This document shows, in pieces, positions 1 through 9,421 of a stretch of 47,399 nt of DNA. The notes below the pieces were generated by a model. That model saw only the letters and a list, made by a program, of their open reading frames with translations. It had not been told where the DNA came from and did no database searches. The position numbers and the translations under genes were made by a program. The stretch comes from Candidatus Zhuqueibacterota bacterium (lineage in GTDB: Bacteria; Zhuqueibacterota; Zhuqueibacteria; Oceanimicrobiales; Oceanimicrobiaceae). Location: NCBI GenBank assembly GCA_029261995.1, contig JAJDAF010000068.1, positions 1-47,399 of the forward strand, read 5' to 3'. How positions within the stretch are numbered: position 1 is the stretch's first letter; each line of letters opens with the position of its first letter.

Positions 1-471
1 CGGTTTATCTTCTATAAGTTGGCCTTTGCTGTCAAAAAATTGCTTGCTCTTTCAAAAGTCTATGACAGCAACACGTTCTCTTCTTTAATGAAAAAACAAT
101 TGTGTTTGGCTCTTGTGTGAAAAATGGGGGACATCCAGTACTTTGGAATCGTATGGATGTGTATCGCAGCGGCTGCGCTCATCTGGAGAAGCATTAGGCA
201 AGGCCCCCGACCCTGAACACAATCCATCTTCGCCCTTCTAGTGTCAAGATTTCTAATTTCCGAACAAAACTCTGACAGGGTTTCGACTCTCTGGTTATGC
301 CTGAAACGGTCAACATCAAACCCTGTCAGAGTTTGCCTATTTGAAAATCATCACCCTAGTAACTTTCGAACGCCCAAATCCCCATTTTTGGGTATATCGA
401 TGACTCACCGGTTTTCCTATCTTCCACTCACTTGACTTCTCAAGAACTCATCAAAAAACCGGAGGGATATT
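1..471. other. Intergenic region with one inverted repeat
   Basis: No convincing gene was found here. Bases 1-120 are open in frame 1 on the plus strand and could be the last 39 codons of a gene entering from the left, but the composition is AT-rich and no motif is visible. The only clear structure is the 17-bp inverted repeat at 267-334, listed separately. Confidence 0.5.
267..334. repeat. Perfect 17-bp inverted repeat, 34-bp spacer
   Basis: AAACTCTGACAGGGTTT at 267-283 is exactly reverse-complemented as AAACCCTGTCAGAGTTT at 318-334. The two arms could form a long cruciform or RNA hairpin about 140 bases before the first gene. There is no T-tract on either side, so it is not a standard intrinsic terminator. 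It looks like a dispersed REP/MITE-type element. I infer this from its form, since no second copy lies in the window. Confidence 0.8.
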
Positions 472-3400
472 ATGGCCAAGAAGATATTGGGTATCGCTGG
501 CGCCATTGCCTGCTGCGCCATCACACTTTCGCTGTTTCATCAAGAGAATAGTCCTGAACAGCAGGTGCTGCCTGGCGTGTTCAACGCGGCCGAACTGGAA
601 GCCGGCCTCCTGAAGCAACTGCAAGCCTTTGAATCCGGCTCACCGGAGTACAGCAGGCTCTCCCGGCAGTTGAAGAAAGTGCGTGTCAAGGCTGATCAAA
701 GCTACAAGAAAAATGAGAACCCGGGCGCCTTTCTCGAAGCCCTGTCCGTTCTCAAGACCACGAAGGATGGCGGGACTTACGCAATGAACTATAAAGTCGC
801 GGCGCTGCAGAAAGCGCAGCGTGCTTCCTCTGACCGCTTCAAAGCAGGCGCCAACAGGGCTGCCTCTGCCGCTCTTTTGCCGTGGAAGGAACGTGGCCCC
901 GGCAATGTCAGCGGGCGGGCTCAATCGGTTGTGGTGGACAAATCAGATGCCAGCGGTAACACCTGGTTCGTCGCGACCATCGGCGGCGGTGTCTGGAAGA
1001 CCATCGACGCTGGTGCAACCTGGTCGCACAAGACTCCTGAACTCACGGTCTACTCGACCGGCGCCATCGCACAATCTGAATCCAACCCCGATGTGTTTTA
1101 TCTGGGCACGGGCATGGGGTATGGCCGCGTAGTTGACCTGGAAGGCAACGGCGTCTGGAAGTCGATTGACCATGGCGAGACCTGGACCCAGTTGGCCAGC
1201 ACCGCCAATGGCGAGCTGCTCGAAGCGATCAATCGCATCGTCATCGACCCCAGTGATGAAAACACGGTCGTGCTGTGTAGCAACGATAGCTTCGCGCATT
1301 TGTACGCCAAACATGGCGTCCGCAAGTCTGGAATTTTCCGCACGACCGACGGTGGCGCCACCTGGTCTCAAACTTATGATCCTGATTTGGCGCTTGGAAC
1401 GGCCACGGACAACCGGGTGCAGCAGATTATTGCCAACCCGCAAAATTTCAACACGCTCTACGCCAGTGTCAACGAGGTGGGTGTCATAAAGTCGAACGAC
1501 GGCGGTTCGACCTGGAGTGTATCGGCGAACAATTTCGCCCTGGCGTCTGACATTGGCAACCCAACCAGCAATGGCTTCGGCCTGGCGGGCACTTCGGTTC
1601 GTACGGAACTCGCCATGGCGCCGACCGACACCGCCAGGATTTATGCGGCTGTGGAACGTCCCCGCGGCATTGCAGACCTCTACATGACCAAGGATGCCGG
1701 CGCGACCTGGGTTCTGGTGAATGACACCGGCAATGATCCGAACTGGTTCAACTCCTTCGGCGCTTCCGGAGCCACGGGCGCGTACACCGCAGGGTGGTTT
1801 GATAACACGATTGCCGTGCATCCGTTCGATAAGAACACCGTGTTCGTCGGCGGTGTTAACATTTTTCGCTTGTCGATTGATGATGTAAATGACCTGCGTT
1901 CGTCACAGTTGAGCGCCTTTTGGCTGGCTGGCTTCGGTGTTTCTTCTGTTCACGCCGACCATCACGACCTGGAGATGATCACCGATGCGAGCAACGGAAC
2001 CTTCCGGATCCTGAATACAAATGACGGCGGGCTTGCCATTTCTAACGACGCCGGCGCCAGTTGGACAAGAATCACCGGACAGGTTTCCACGCAGTTCTAT
2101 GCCGCGGACAAAAAGCCCGGCGAGGATGTCTACATCGGCGGCACTCAGGATAATAACACCTGGCACTCTGGCCCGAATCCCGGCCCTGGCTCACCGTGGA
2201 CTTTTGACTTTGGTGGCGACGGCTTTGAAGTCGCCTGGAAAGCTGACGATCCCAATTTTGTGCTTGGCTCGTCTCAGAATGGCGGCTACAATCGTTCTAC
2301 GGATGCAGGAGCGACCTGGACAGCCATTCCGGCGGCCAGGGCTGGCTTTGCACCCTTCATCAGCAAGATTGGATACAGCCACGCTGACCCCGACCAGGTG
2401 TTTACGGTCGGGTTTAATGGAGTTGCTCGTTCTGACGATTTTGGGGCATCGTGGGAAATAAATCCCGTGGCGGGCAACTGGCTTGGTTACCGGCCATTCG
2501 ACAATGTCGAAGTCTCCAACGCCGACCCACGCGTAGTTTGGATTTCGTCGAGGTTAGATATCGACCCTCCGTCCGGCACTCCGGGGGGCATCCACGTGTC
2601 TCGTGACGGCGGCTTGACGTTCACCGAAATCTCAGCCAACTTTCCGGCCAATGTCAGCGAATCCTCCGGAATTGGGACAGACCCATTCGATGCAGGCACC
2701 GCTTACTTTCTTTTCTCTGCTCCTGGCCGCTCCAAGATTCTTCAAACCACGGATTTCGGGCAGACTTTCGCAGACATTTCCGGTTTTTCGGGCTCCGGGC
2801 AAAGTTCGCGGGGATTCCCGGATGTCGCCGTGCTCAGCCTGGTTGTAATGCCGCACGATACCAATATCTTATGGGCTGGCACCGAGATTGGCTTGTTTGT
2901 TTCCGAAGACGGCGGCGCCTCCTGGAGCCTGAGCGACAATGGTTTTCCGACGGTATCCATTTTTGAGATGAAGATTCGTGAGAGCCAGGTGGTCGTGGCG
3001 ACCTATGGCCGCGGCGTCTGGTCCGTTGACCTGCCGGAGCTTGCCAACTACGCGCCGCCGGTGGTAACCCTGGCCCCACGTCTGCGCCCCCTGCAGCAGG
3101 ACTTCAGCCTCGACGGTATTATTTTTGTCAATTTGGATCTGCGCAGCGTTTACGATTCGACCAAGGTTTTTCTCGACGGCGCGCTCTTTGCTGAGTTCGG
3201 CAGCAATGCTAGTGAGCTAGACACGGCACTTACATTCATCCCGACAACCAGCGCAGCCATCGTCATGTCCGCGGTCTCTTTCAAAGACGGCGACATGTTC
3301 AAGTCATCGACACGGACCTTTCAGGCTGTTGCGCTTTCGGAGCCCGTGCCATCGCTGACTGTGGATTTCAACTCCGGGCAGTTCACGGATTTTCTGTCAA

Positions 3401-4194
3401 ACGGCTTCGCGATCACCACGCCCGCCGGCTTCTCGGATCCCGCGCTGCATTCGCCGCATCCTTATCCAAACGGCTCCGAACAGATTTTCACCATCACCGC
3501 TCCGGTTGTCCTGTCATCCGGCAAAATCTCTTATGATGAAGTGGTCATTGTCGAGCCTGGAATTATCGGCGTAACCAACCACACCAATCCCAACTTCTTC
3601 GACTTCTGTGTCGTTGAAGGCAGCACGGACGGCATCAACTGGGTGGCGCTCGCGCCCGGCTATGATTCGCGCGATGATGCCAACTGGCTCTCGACTTTTG
3701 CCGCTGGCGGCGCCGGCAGCCCATCTCTGTTCAAGAAGCGCGAAATAACGATTCCACAGGGGATGTTTGCCCCGGGCACGTCAGTGTTCATCCGCTTTCG
3801 CCTTTTTGCCGATGCCGGGCTGGCTGGCTGGGGTTGGGCCGTTGACAATCTCGCTATCCAGCAGGAAGCAACATCAGTGGGTTCGGACGATCTGACGCCG
3901 CGCACCTTCGGCCTGGCGCAGAATTATCCCAATCCCTTCAACCCAACTACCTCGATTCGATACTCCCTGGCTGAGGCTTCCGAAGTCAAGCTCACGATTT
4001 TTAATGTCGTTGGACAGAAAGTACGGACGCTGTTGAACAACAAACGCCAGGCAGCCAGCGACTTCACGGTGCAATGGAATGGCCGGGACGATGCCGGCCA
4101 GCCGGTTGCCAGCGGCATGTACGTCTACCGTCTTGAGGCAAGCGGTGCCAGCCAGAAGTTTGTACAAAATCGCAAGATGATGTTGTTGAAGTAG
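472..4194 (+). CDS. Secreted Asp-box/BNR beta-propeller protein with C-terminal sorting domain
   Basis: 1240 residues. The N-terminus has a basic MAKK start and a hydrophobic stretch to about residue 23, typical of a signal peptide; the start is fixed by GGAGG seven bases before the ATG. From about residue 130 to 850 there are about eleven Asp-box motifs of the form S/T-x-D-x-G-x-T-W (for example TIDAGATW, SIDHGETW, TTDGGATW, SNDGGSTW, TKDAGATW, STDAGATW, SEDGGASW), which mark sortilin/VPS10 or sialidase-like propeller blades. A beta-rich region follows, and then the 90-residue FlgD-like sorting domain (NYPNPFNP, VVGQKVRTL, WNGRDDAGQ). That domain normally directs export through a type IX-like system and cell-surface anchoring. 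No glycosidase active site can be assigned, so enzymatic activity is unproven; a binding or structural role is equally possible. It heads a run of three secreted proteins on this strand. Confidence 0.9.
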   Translation: MAKKILGIAGAIACCAITLSLFHQENSPEQQVLPGVFNAAELEAGLLKQLQAFESGSPEYSRLSRQLKKVRVKADQSYKKNENPGAFLEALSVLKTTKDGGTYAMNYKVAALQKAQRASSDRFKAGANRAASAALLPWKERGPGNVSGRAQSVVVDKSDASGNTWFVATIGGGVWKTIDAGATWSHKTPELTVYSTGAIAQSESNPDVFYLGTGMGYGRVVDLEGNGVWKSIDHGETWTQLASTANGELLEAINRIVIDPSDENTVVLCSNDSFAHLYAKHGVRKSGIFRTTDGGATWSQTYDPDLALGTATDNRVQQIIANPQNFNTLYASVNEVGVIKSNDGGSTWSVSANNFALASDIGNPTSNGFGLAGTSVRTELAMAPTDTARIYAAVERPRGIADLYMTKDAGATWVLVNDTGNDPNWFNSFGASGATGAYTAGWFDNTIAVHPFDKNTVFVGGVNIFRLSIDDVNDLRSSQLSAFWLAGFGVSSVHADHHDLEMITDASNGTFRILNTNDGGLAISNDAGASWTRITGQVSTQFYAADKKPGEDVYIGGTQDNNTWHSGPNPGPGSPWTFDFGGDGFEVAWKADDPNFVLGSSQNGGYNRSTDAGATWTAIPAARAGFAPFISKIGYSHADPDQVFTVGFNGVARSDDFGASWEINPVAGNWLGYRPFDNVEVSNADPRVVWISSRLDIDPPSGTPGGIHVSRDGGLTFTEISANFPANVSESSGIGTDPFDAGTAYFLFSAPGRSKILQTTDFGQTFADISGFSGSGQSSRGFPDVAVLSLVVMPHDTNILWAGTEIGLFVSEDGGASWSLSDNGFPTVSIFEMKIRESQVVVATYGRGVWSVDLPELANYAPPVVTLAPRLRPLQQDFSLDGIIFVNLDLRSVYDSTKVFLDGALFAEFGSNASELDTALTFIPTTSAAIVMSAVSFKDGDMFKSSTRTFQAVALSEPVPSLTVDFNSGQFTDFLSNGFAITTPAGFSDPALHSPHPYPNGSEQIFTITAPVVLSSGKISYDEVVIVEPGIIGVTNHTNPNFFDFCVVEGSTDGINWVALAPGYDSRDDANWLSTFAAGGAGSPSLFKKREITIPQGMFAPGTSVFIRFRLFADAGLAGWGWAVDNLAIQQEATSVGSDDLTPRTFGLAQNYPNPFNPTTSIRYSLAEASEVKLTIFNVVGQKVRTLLNNKRQAASDFTVQWNGRDDAGQPVASGMYVYRLEASGASQKFVQNRKMMLLK

Positions 4195-4248
4195 ATTAGA
4201 GTCTTCCACTTCTAGCCCAAAAGGGCGCAATCCCGCCGTGCAGCCTGA

Positions 4249-4276
4249 CCTCCCGCAAGCTTCTGCTTACGGGAGG
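4249..4276 (+). terminator. Hairpin downstream of the BNR propeller gene
   Basis: CCTCCCGCAAGC, a TTCT loop and GCTTACGGGAGG form an 11-pair stem with a single C-A mismatch, 55 bases after the stop codon. A T-tract does not follow directly (a looser TTCTTTTTG lies about 20 bases on), so termination is likely but not certain. Confidence 0.45.
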
Positions 4277-4378
4277 AACGGCGCCGGCGATTCTTTTTGA
4301 TTTGGAGGTGACCATCCTGTAGGTTCTTGCTTCAAGCCAATCTCATTGGCGCTTTTCAAGAAAGGTGCGGAACCTCAA

Positions 4379-4600
4379 CTATTCTTTGTACACGGCGATT
4401 GAGATTGCCGCGTTGAGGTGCGAAATGAGCTTGGCCACCAACCGTGCTTTCGCGGATTTCCCTTTCTGATGCAGATGGTGGGCTACGCCTGCCCCGTCGT
4501 TTCCAGCCGCACCGCAAATGTACCAAGTCTCAAAATACCCAATTCTGGGGATGGTGACTCTCCAACAAAATCGCGATTCTGTATCACCTAATTGTCTTTG
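4379..4600 (-). pseudogene. Possible gene remnant without a start codon
   Basis: Between stop codons at 4601-4603 and 4379-4381 the minus strand has a 73-codon open frame that reads like a real protein tail (IPRIGYFETWYICGAAG, then a segment with HHLHQKGKSAKARLVAKL and ending AISIAVYKE). It has no ATG, GTG or TTG at a sensible place and no ribosome-binding site. I do not recognise the family. The plus strand over the same bases is also partly open, so this could be chance. The best guess is the decayed 3' end of a gene, perhaps a transposase-like one. Confidence 0.25.
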
Positions 4601-4728
4601 CTATTTTGGCCAACATGTGTCAGCTTGCCGGGAAATCCAGCGTCAACTTGGTTACGGTTCGGGAGATGTGGCAGCCTGAGTTGGATGTTGCGACAGCTTG
4701 GGATGCCGACCAAAATACGGAGGTGACT

Positions 4729-5952
4729 ATGAAGAAGACTTACACTCCACTTTTCCTGTTTGCGTTCACCCTGCTTGCCACGCCTGCAGCCGGTCAGGAA
4801 GTGAAGACCCTGACCTCATCATTTCAAGCCAGCGGCGGCGTGTCGGTTGATGTCCGTGGCGATATCTACGTAGCAGATTTCGGCATTCTGCTTAACAATG
4901 CCAACGGCACCCAGGTTCACAAGGTACTGAGAGATGGCTCAGTGAGTGTTTTTGCCAATGGTCTGCGTGGAGCATCCGGCAATGATTTCGATTCACAGGG
5001 CAACCTGTTTCAATCGAACATCGCGGGCGGATTCGTCAGCAAGATCACGCCAGCCGGTCTGGTCAGCACTTTTGCGTCCAGCAACATCAACGGGCCAGTT
5101 GGCTGTGTTGTGGATGCACAGGACAATGTCTATGTCACCAATTGCGCTCAGGGTGGAGGAATCACCAAAATAACCCCAAGTGGCCAGACATCCATTTTCT
5201 CGCAAAGCTCCTTGTTCAACTGTCCGAACGGACTGACAATCGACGACAGTGGCACGCTCTATACCTGCAATTTCGGCAATGGTGATGTCATCAAGATCAC
5301 GCCAGGCGGTGTCGCAAGTCGGCTGGCGACCATTCCGGGCAACAATAACGGTCATCTGACATTTGCCAACGGCATGCTTTATGTTGTTGCCCGCTGCGCC
5401 AATCAGATCTACAAGGTCAGCCTTGAGGGAGCCGTGCAACTCCTGGCAGGCAGCGGCGGGCGCGGCAATCTGAACGGACCCGCGTTGCAGGCTACTTTTT
5501 CGATTCCAAACGGCATCGCGGCCAGCCCGGACGGAGATACCCTGTATGTCAACGACGCCGTGCCAACCACAGGCGGTTGCAATGGCGGAGCTTTGAATCC
5601 GGTGGTGGTGCGCATGATTGTTGGCGTCAAGGGAGAGCCGACCGCAGTTGGAGATGCGAGATGGTGTAATCCCGAGAGTTTCGTGTTGCACCAGAATTAT
5701 CCTAACCCATTTAATCCAGCCACTTCGGTTCGCTATGAGTTACCTGCTGAGGTCGATGTCCGACTCGCGGTTTTCAATCAGTTGGGACAGCATGTGAGGA
5801 CCTTGGTTGATGCGCGTCAAAATGCCGGCATGCACGCGGCGGTGTGGGATGGACGCGACTCGCAGGGCAACATGATGAGTTCAGGAACCTACATCTACAG
5901 GATCAATGCCGGCGAAACAGTTGTCAGCCGAAAGATGACGTTTGTCAAATAA
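4729..5952 (+). CDS. Secreted NHL/SMP-30-type beta-propeller with C-terminal sorting domain
   Basis: 407 residues from the ATG at 4729, which has GGAGGTGACT directly upstream and begins MKKTYTPLFLFAFTLLATPA, a clean signal peptide cleaved near AAGQ. The reading frame is open further upstream to 4606, but that part has no ribosome site. Residues 30-300 contain repeated blades of the type DVRGDIYVADFG, DSQGNLFQSN, DAQDNVYVTN, DDSGTLYTCNFGNGDVIKIT and PNGIAASPDGDTLYVND, which fit NHL/SMP-30 (gluconolactonase-like) propellers. The last 90 residues are the sorting domain (NYPNPFNP, QLGQHVRTL, WDGRDSQGN). A six- or seven-bladed surface binding protein or lactonase is plausible. Metal ligands cannot be assigned by eye. 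Confidence 0.88.
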   Translation: MKKTYTPLFLFAFTLLATPAAGQEVKTLTSSFQASGGVSVDVRGDIYVADFGILLNNANGTQVHKVLRDGSVSVFANGLRGASGNDFDSQGNLFQSNIAGGFVSKITPAGLVSTFASSNINGPVGCVVDAQDNVYVTNCAQGGGITKITPSGQTSIFSQSSLFNCPNGLTIDDSGTLYTCNFGNGDVIKITPGGVASRLATIPGNNNGHLTFANGMLYVVARCANQIYKVSLEGAVQLLAGSGGRGNLNGPALQATFSIPNGIAASPDGDTLYVNDAVPTTGGCNGGALNPVVVRMIVGVKGEPTAVGDARWCNPESFVLHQNYPNPFNPATSVRYELPAEVDVRLAVFNQLGQHVRTLVDARQNAGMHAAVWDGRDSQGNMMSSGTYIYRINAGETVVSRKMTFVK

Positions 5953-6227
5953 CGCATGTACACCGCACCGGTGTCGGGTCCGCCTCTCAATGTGTCGGTC
6001 CCACCCTAACTCCTTTTAGCCTGGGAGCATATAGCAGTTAGCAACCGGCATCGGCGCCGCCACCGGTGCTGTGCGCATGCGATCTTCATCTTCGGACTCC
6101 CCCTTGCCCCGCGAGGACTAGAGCACGCAGCCTCTGACATTTGCAGCCCGGGCGGCGCCCGGCATCGCCACATTCCTCACCGTGGTCCCTGTTGAAATAC
6201 TACCGCGGAATAGGAGTTACGGTCTCG

Positions 6228-8273
6228 GTGTATCTTGACCGCATTCAGATTAGCCAGTCCATCGTTTTGCAAGGAGAAAATGAGGAGGCCAGCATCGCGA
6301 GAAGAACATTTCAGAAAAGTCTGGGGACAGTATTTATTGCTATGATTCTGCTGTCCATCCCGGTTAGGACGGGGCACCCCCGGCTAGAGTCCATCCTAAA
6401 AGTTTCGCGCCAGAGCGAGCGCACTCCAGGCCAGTTTGCAGCCTGGGTTGAATTCTCGGACAAAGGTTTTGACGATGACAGTTCGACCCGATTGGCGATC
6501 GCCAGGGCGACGGAACAGATGTCCGCACGGTCCCGCAAACGCCGTTTGCGAGTGAGCGAGCCGGATATCGCCGACCTGAACGATGTGCCGGTCGCGACAC
6601 GATACGCAGCGGCAGTTGAGCGTCTGGTCACCACTGTCAGGACGCGCTCGAAGTGGTTGAATGCGGTTAGCGTGCAAGCTACGCCGTCAGAGCTTGAGCG
6701 CGTCTCCAACCTGCCCTTCGTGAAACGGGTTAGGCCGGTAGAATTTTTTCGTAAGGCGCTGCAGCCCAAAGTTACAAAAGTCAGTTCGGCCGTCCTGAAT
6801 CCATCCAAGGAATCACACCAGTTGGATTATGGTCCTTCCGGCCCGCAACTCGGAAGGTGCAACGTTCCTGCCGCTCACGACCTCGGTTTGAATGGCGCGG
6901 GCATACTCATCTGCGCGCTGGATGTCGGCTTTAGCCACGACCAGCATGAGGCTCTAGCGCCCGTCAATGTGGTTCACGAGTGGGATTTCCTTGAGAACGA
7001 CAATGACACCGACGGCCCGCAAGGCAGCCATGGTATGCAAGTTCTAGCCATGTCTGCTGCCTTCAAACCAGGGCAATTGATCGGCTCCGCCTACGGCGCT
7101 GACTACATGGTGGCGCGCACCGAAGACGCTGCCATCGAGTTTTTGGGAGAGGAAGATCTCTGGGTGACTGCGCTGGAATGGGCTGATTCGCTCGGCGCTG
7201 ACATCGTCACCAGCTCACTGATCAATGCGGGACTCCACGATTTCTCGGAGCTGGACGGTAGGCGCTCTTTGGCCTCCCGTGCTGCCAGCCAGGCTGCTGC
7301 GCGAGGCATCTTGGTGTGTAACGGCGTCGGAAACAGCGGCCCGTTGCCCCGGACGCTCTTGTCCCCAGCGGACGCGGACAGCATGCTGAGCGTCGGCTCT
7401 GTTGATGCTACCGGTAGCCTGTCGGTTTTTAGCTCGCGCGGGCCCACGGCCGATGGCCGGATAAAGCCTGAAATTCTTGCCGTGGGCCAGGCCGTGGTCA
7501 CGGTTGAATTCGGAACAGTATCCGGCTACTCCATCGTCAATGGCACTTCTTTCTCGACGCCGCTTGCTGCGGGCGTTGCAGCTCTCGTCATGCAGAATCA
7601 CCCGCAGTGGGGCCCCATGCAAGTGCGCGAGGCTTTGATGATGACCGCGAACCTCGCCTTTGAGCCGGACAACGACTGGGGCTGGGGCCTTATCGACGCC
7701 GTTCAGGCGTCCTTCTACAAATCCATCGGCGGGGCGGTTACTGATTCAGCTACCGGCGCCACTTTGAAAGGGGTGAACATCGAATTCTCGGGCCCTCTGT
7801 CGGGCAAGCTGCAGACCCGGGATAACGGCCGCTTTCTCATGGAGGATCTCGAGCCGGGGGAGTATGTGCTGACAGCTTCCGGGCCAGGCTACAAGCCGAT
7901 GGTCCAGACAGTTCAGGTTCCGGACTGGGTCGCGGATGCCGATTTTGCGCTGGTCCTGGATCCCGCGGCAGAACAGCATTTCCAAGAACCACCGGAAATA
8001 TTGCGTTTGAGCCAGAACTACCCGAACCCCTTCAATCCCCAGACCACGATTCCATTCTTCATGTCGGCGCCGGCCACCGTTGTTGTTGAAGTATTCGACA
8101 TTCGCGGCCGCAAGGTTCGGGAACTCGAAAATCGTCTCCTGCCAGCGGGGTTCCATTCAGTGACCTGGGATGCAACCGACGCAGCCGCCAACCAGGCGGC
8201 ATCAGGCGTCTACTTCTACCAGGTCCGCTCAAAGACATTCGCGCAAACCGGCAAAATGATTCTTGCTCGGTGA
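6228..8273 (+). CDS. Subtilisin-like serine protease (S8) with carboxypeptidase-like and C-terminal sorting domains
   Basis: About 681 residues as called. The catalytic triad is recognisable: Asp in ICALDVGF, His in QGSHGMQVL, and Ser in NGTSFSTPLAAGVAAL, followed by a carboxypeptidase-regulatory-like segment (GGAVTDSATGATLKG, LEPGEYVLTASGPGYK) and the sorting domain (NYPNPFNP, IRGRKVREL, WDATDAA). It is predicted to be a secreted or surface endopeptidase. The N-terminus is uncertain. The frame is open from a TTG at 6141, a GTG at 6228 has AGGAG 11 bases upstream, and the hydrophobic export segment (GTVFIAMILLSIPV) lies about 35 residues further in. An ATG at 6280 with AAGGAG upstream would give a shorter, more normal signal peptide but is out of frame by one base. 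It ends 10 bases from the convergent next gene. Confidence 0.85.
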   Translation: MYLDRIQISQSIVLQGENEEASIARRTFQKSLGTVFIAMILLSIPVRTGHPRLESILKVSRQSERTPGQFAAWVEFSDKGFDDDSSTRLAIARATEQMSARSRKRRLRVSEPDIADLNDVPVATRYAAAVERLVTTVRTRSKWLNAVSVQATPSELERVSNLPFVKRVRPVEFFRKALQPKVTKVSSAVLNPSKESHQLDYGPSGPQLGRCNVPAAHDLGLNGAGILICALDVGFSHDQHEALAPVNVVHEWDFLENDNDTDGPQGSHGMQVLAMSAAFKPGQLIGSAYGADYMVARTEDAAIEFLGEEDLWVTALEWADSLGADIVTSSLINAGLHDFSELDGRRSLASRAASQAAARGILVCNGVGNSGPLPRTLLSPADADSMLSVGSVDATGSLSVFSSRGPTADGRIKPEILAVGQAVVTVEFGTVSGYSIVNGTSFSTPLAAGVAALVMQNHPQWGPMQVREALMMTANLAFEPDNDWGWGLIDAVQASFYKSIGGAVTDSATGATLKGVNIEFSGPLSGKLQTRDNGRFLMEDLEPGEYVLTASGPGYKPMVQTVQVPDWVADADFALVLDPAAEQHFQEPPEILRLSQNYPNPFNPQTTIPFFMSAPATVVVEVFDIRGRKVRELENRLLPAGFHSVTWDATDAAANQAASGVYFYQVRSKTFAQTGKMILAR

Positions 8274-8283
8274 GTCTGTTGGG

Positions 8284-9150
8284 CTAGGCCGCTCTAGCCA
8301 CGGCGCTTGAGGCTTCCCAACCAAGAATGGCCTTTTTGCGCGCTGTGCCGCCGGCATAACCGCCGAACTCTCCCAGTTTGCGAATCACCCGGTGGCACGG
8401 GATCAGGAAAGGCACCGGGTTGCTGCCAATCGCGTTCGCGACTGCCCGAACGGCCCTAGGCTTGCCGATTTCGTGGGCGATATCGTGGTAAGAAACCACT
8501 TCCGCGTACGGAATCCTTAGCAACGCCTCCCAGACTTTAACTTGAAAATTTGTGCCTTTCAGGTAAACGTGGAATGGCACACTCTGTTGGCGTTTGGCCG
8601 GGTCGAAGATTTCCTGGATCAGGCTGCCGGTTTTCGCGGCATTCTCCTTGAATTCGGCGTTGCGCCATTTGGCCTGGATAGCCTCAAGCTGCTCCGAGCG
8701 GTTTATATTGCGCTCAAAGTCCAGACCACAAATGCCGCGCCCGGTGACCGAAAGCAGGCACTCGCCAAAAGGGGTAGGGTGAAAGCCATATTCAATGACC
8801 AGGTTGTCACCCTGCATTTTGTATTGGCCAGGCGTGACCGCTTCACACTGCACGAACAAATCATGCAGTCTGCCCGGGCTCGAAAGTCCGGTTTCAAACG
8901 TTACATCCAGCAATGAATGCGATGTTCGCAGAAGCTCTTTGGCGTGTTCCTTGGTGATGAATTGCAGAAACCGTTTGGGGCTGAGTCCCACCCATCGGCT
9001 GAACAGCCGTTGGAAATGATACTCGCTAAGATGCGCGGCCCTGGCCACCTCGCGCAGCTCGGGCTGCTGCGCCACATGTTGCTCCAGGTATTGAATGGCT
9101 TGCTCAACCCGGTGGTAGTCGAGCGAGTGTTGTGAGAAATATTCAGACAT
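8284..9150 (-). CDS. AraC-type HTH / methylated-DNA-protein-cysteine methyltransferase fusion
   Basis: 288 residues from the ATG at 9150, which has a perfect GGAGGTAACC immediately before it; an upstream in-frame extension to 9204 is unlikely to be translated. Residues about 15-105 form an AraC helix-turn-helix pair (LREVARAAHLSEYHFQRLF, WVGLSPKRFLQF). Residues about 125-280 are an O6-alkylguanine-DNA alkyltransferase with the active-site PCHRVI and the downstream GGYAGG loop. The protein transfers alkyl groups from damaged guanine to its own Cys and probably autoregulates. Compared with E. coli Ada it lacks the N-terminal zinc-Cys phosphotriester-sensing domain. This shorter architecture is common outside Proteobacteria. 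It is convergent with the subtilase gene. Confidence 0.93.
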   Translation of the reverse strand: MSEYFSQHSLDYHRVEQAIQYLEQHVAQQPELREVARAAHLSEYHFQRLFSRWVGLSPKRFLQFITKEHAKELLRTSHSLLDVTFETGLSSPGRLHDLFVQCEAVTPGQYKMQGDNLVIEYGFHPTPFGECLLSVTGRGICGLDFERNINRSEQLEAIQAKWRNAEFKENAAKTGSLIQEIFDPAKRQQSVPFHVYLKGTNFQVKVWEALLRIPYAEVVSYHDIAHEIGKPRAVRAVANAIGSNPVPFLIPCHRVIRKLGEFGGYAGGTARKKAILGWEASSAVARAA

Positions 9151-9421
9151 GGTTACCTCCGCTTGTTCGTTGCCAACATAACGAAGTCTGGCGAAAGCAT
9201 CCACCCGAATCTTGCTTTGATCTCAGGGCTGTGTTCTTGTCGCTCAGGAGTTGGTCGAGTCTTGCGATATACAAGACATTTCGGTCGAATGCGGGAGCGC
9301 CGGTACCGTCATGCTTAAACCAGCCGTTAAAGATGGCGTGGTCAGTTGAGTCTAAGTGCTTCCGCTTCGGACTCGAATTGAAGAACTGTATCGGGCAGTG
9401 TTGCGGGAAGGCGCATATTGC

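Noticed and set aside
1-120. 3' end of an upstream gene in frame 1
   Set aside because: Only 39 codons with no recognisable motif; too short to support as a gene.
943-1821. Minus-strand open frame of 292 codons
   Set aside because: Shadow of the BNR propeller gene; its periodic composition comes from the Asp-box repeats.
8284-9150. Full-length Ada with phosphotriester-sensing domain
   Set aside because: The Cys-rich N-terminal zinc domain is absent. Only the AraC HTH and methyltransferase parts are present.
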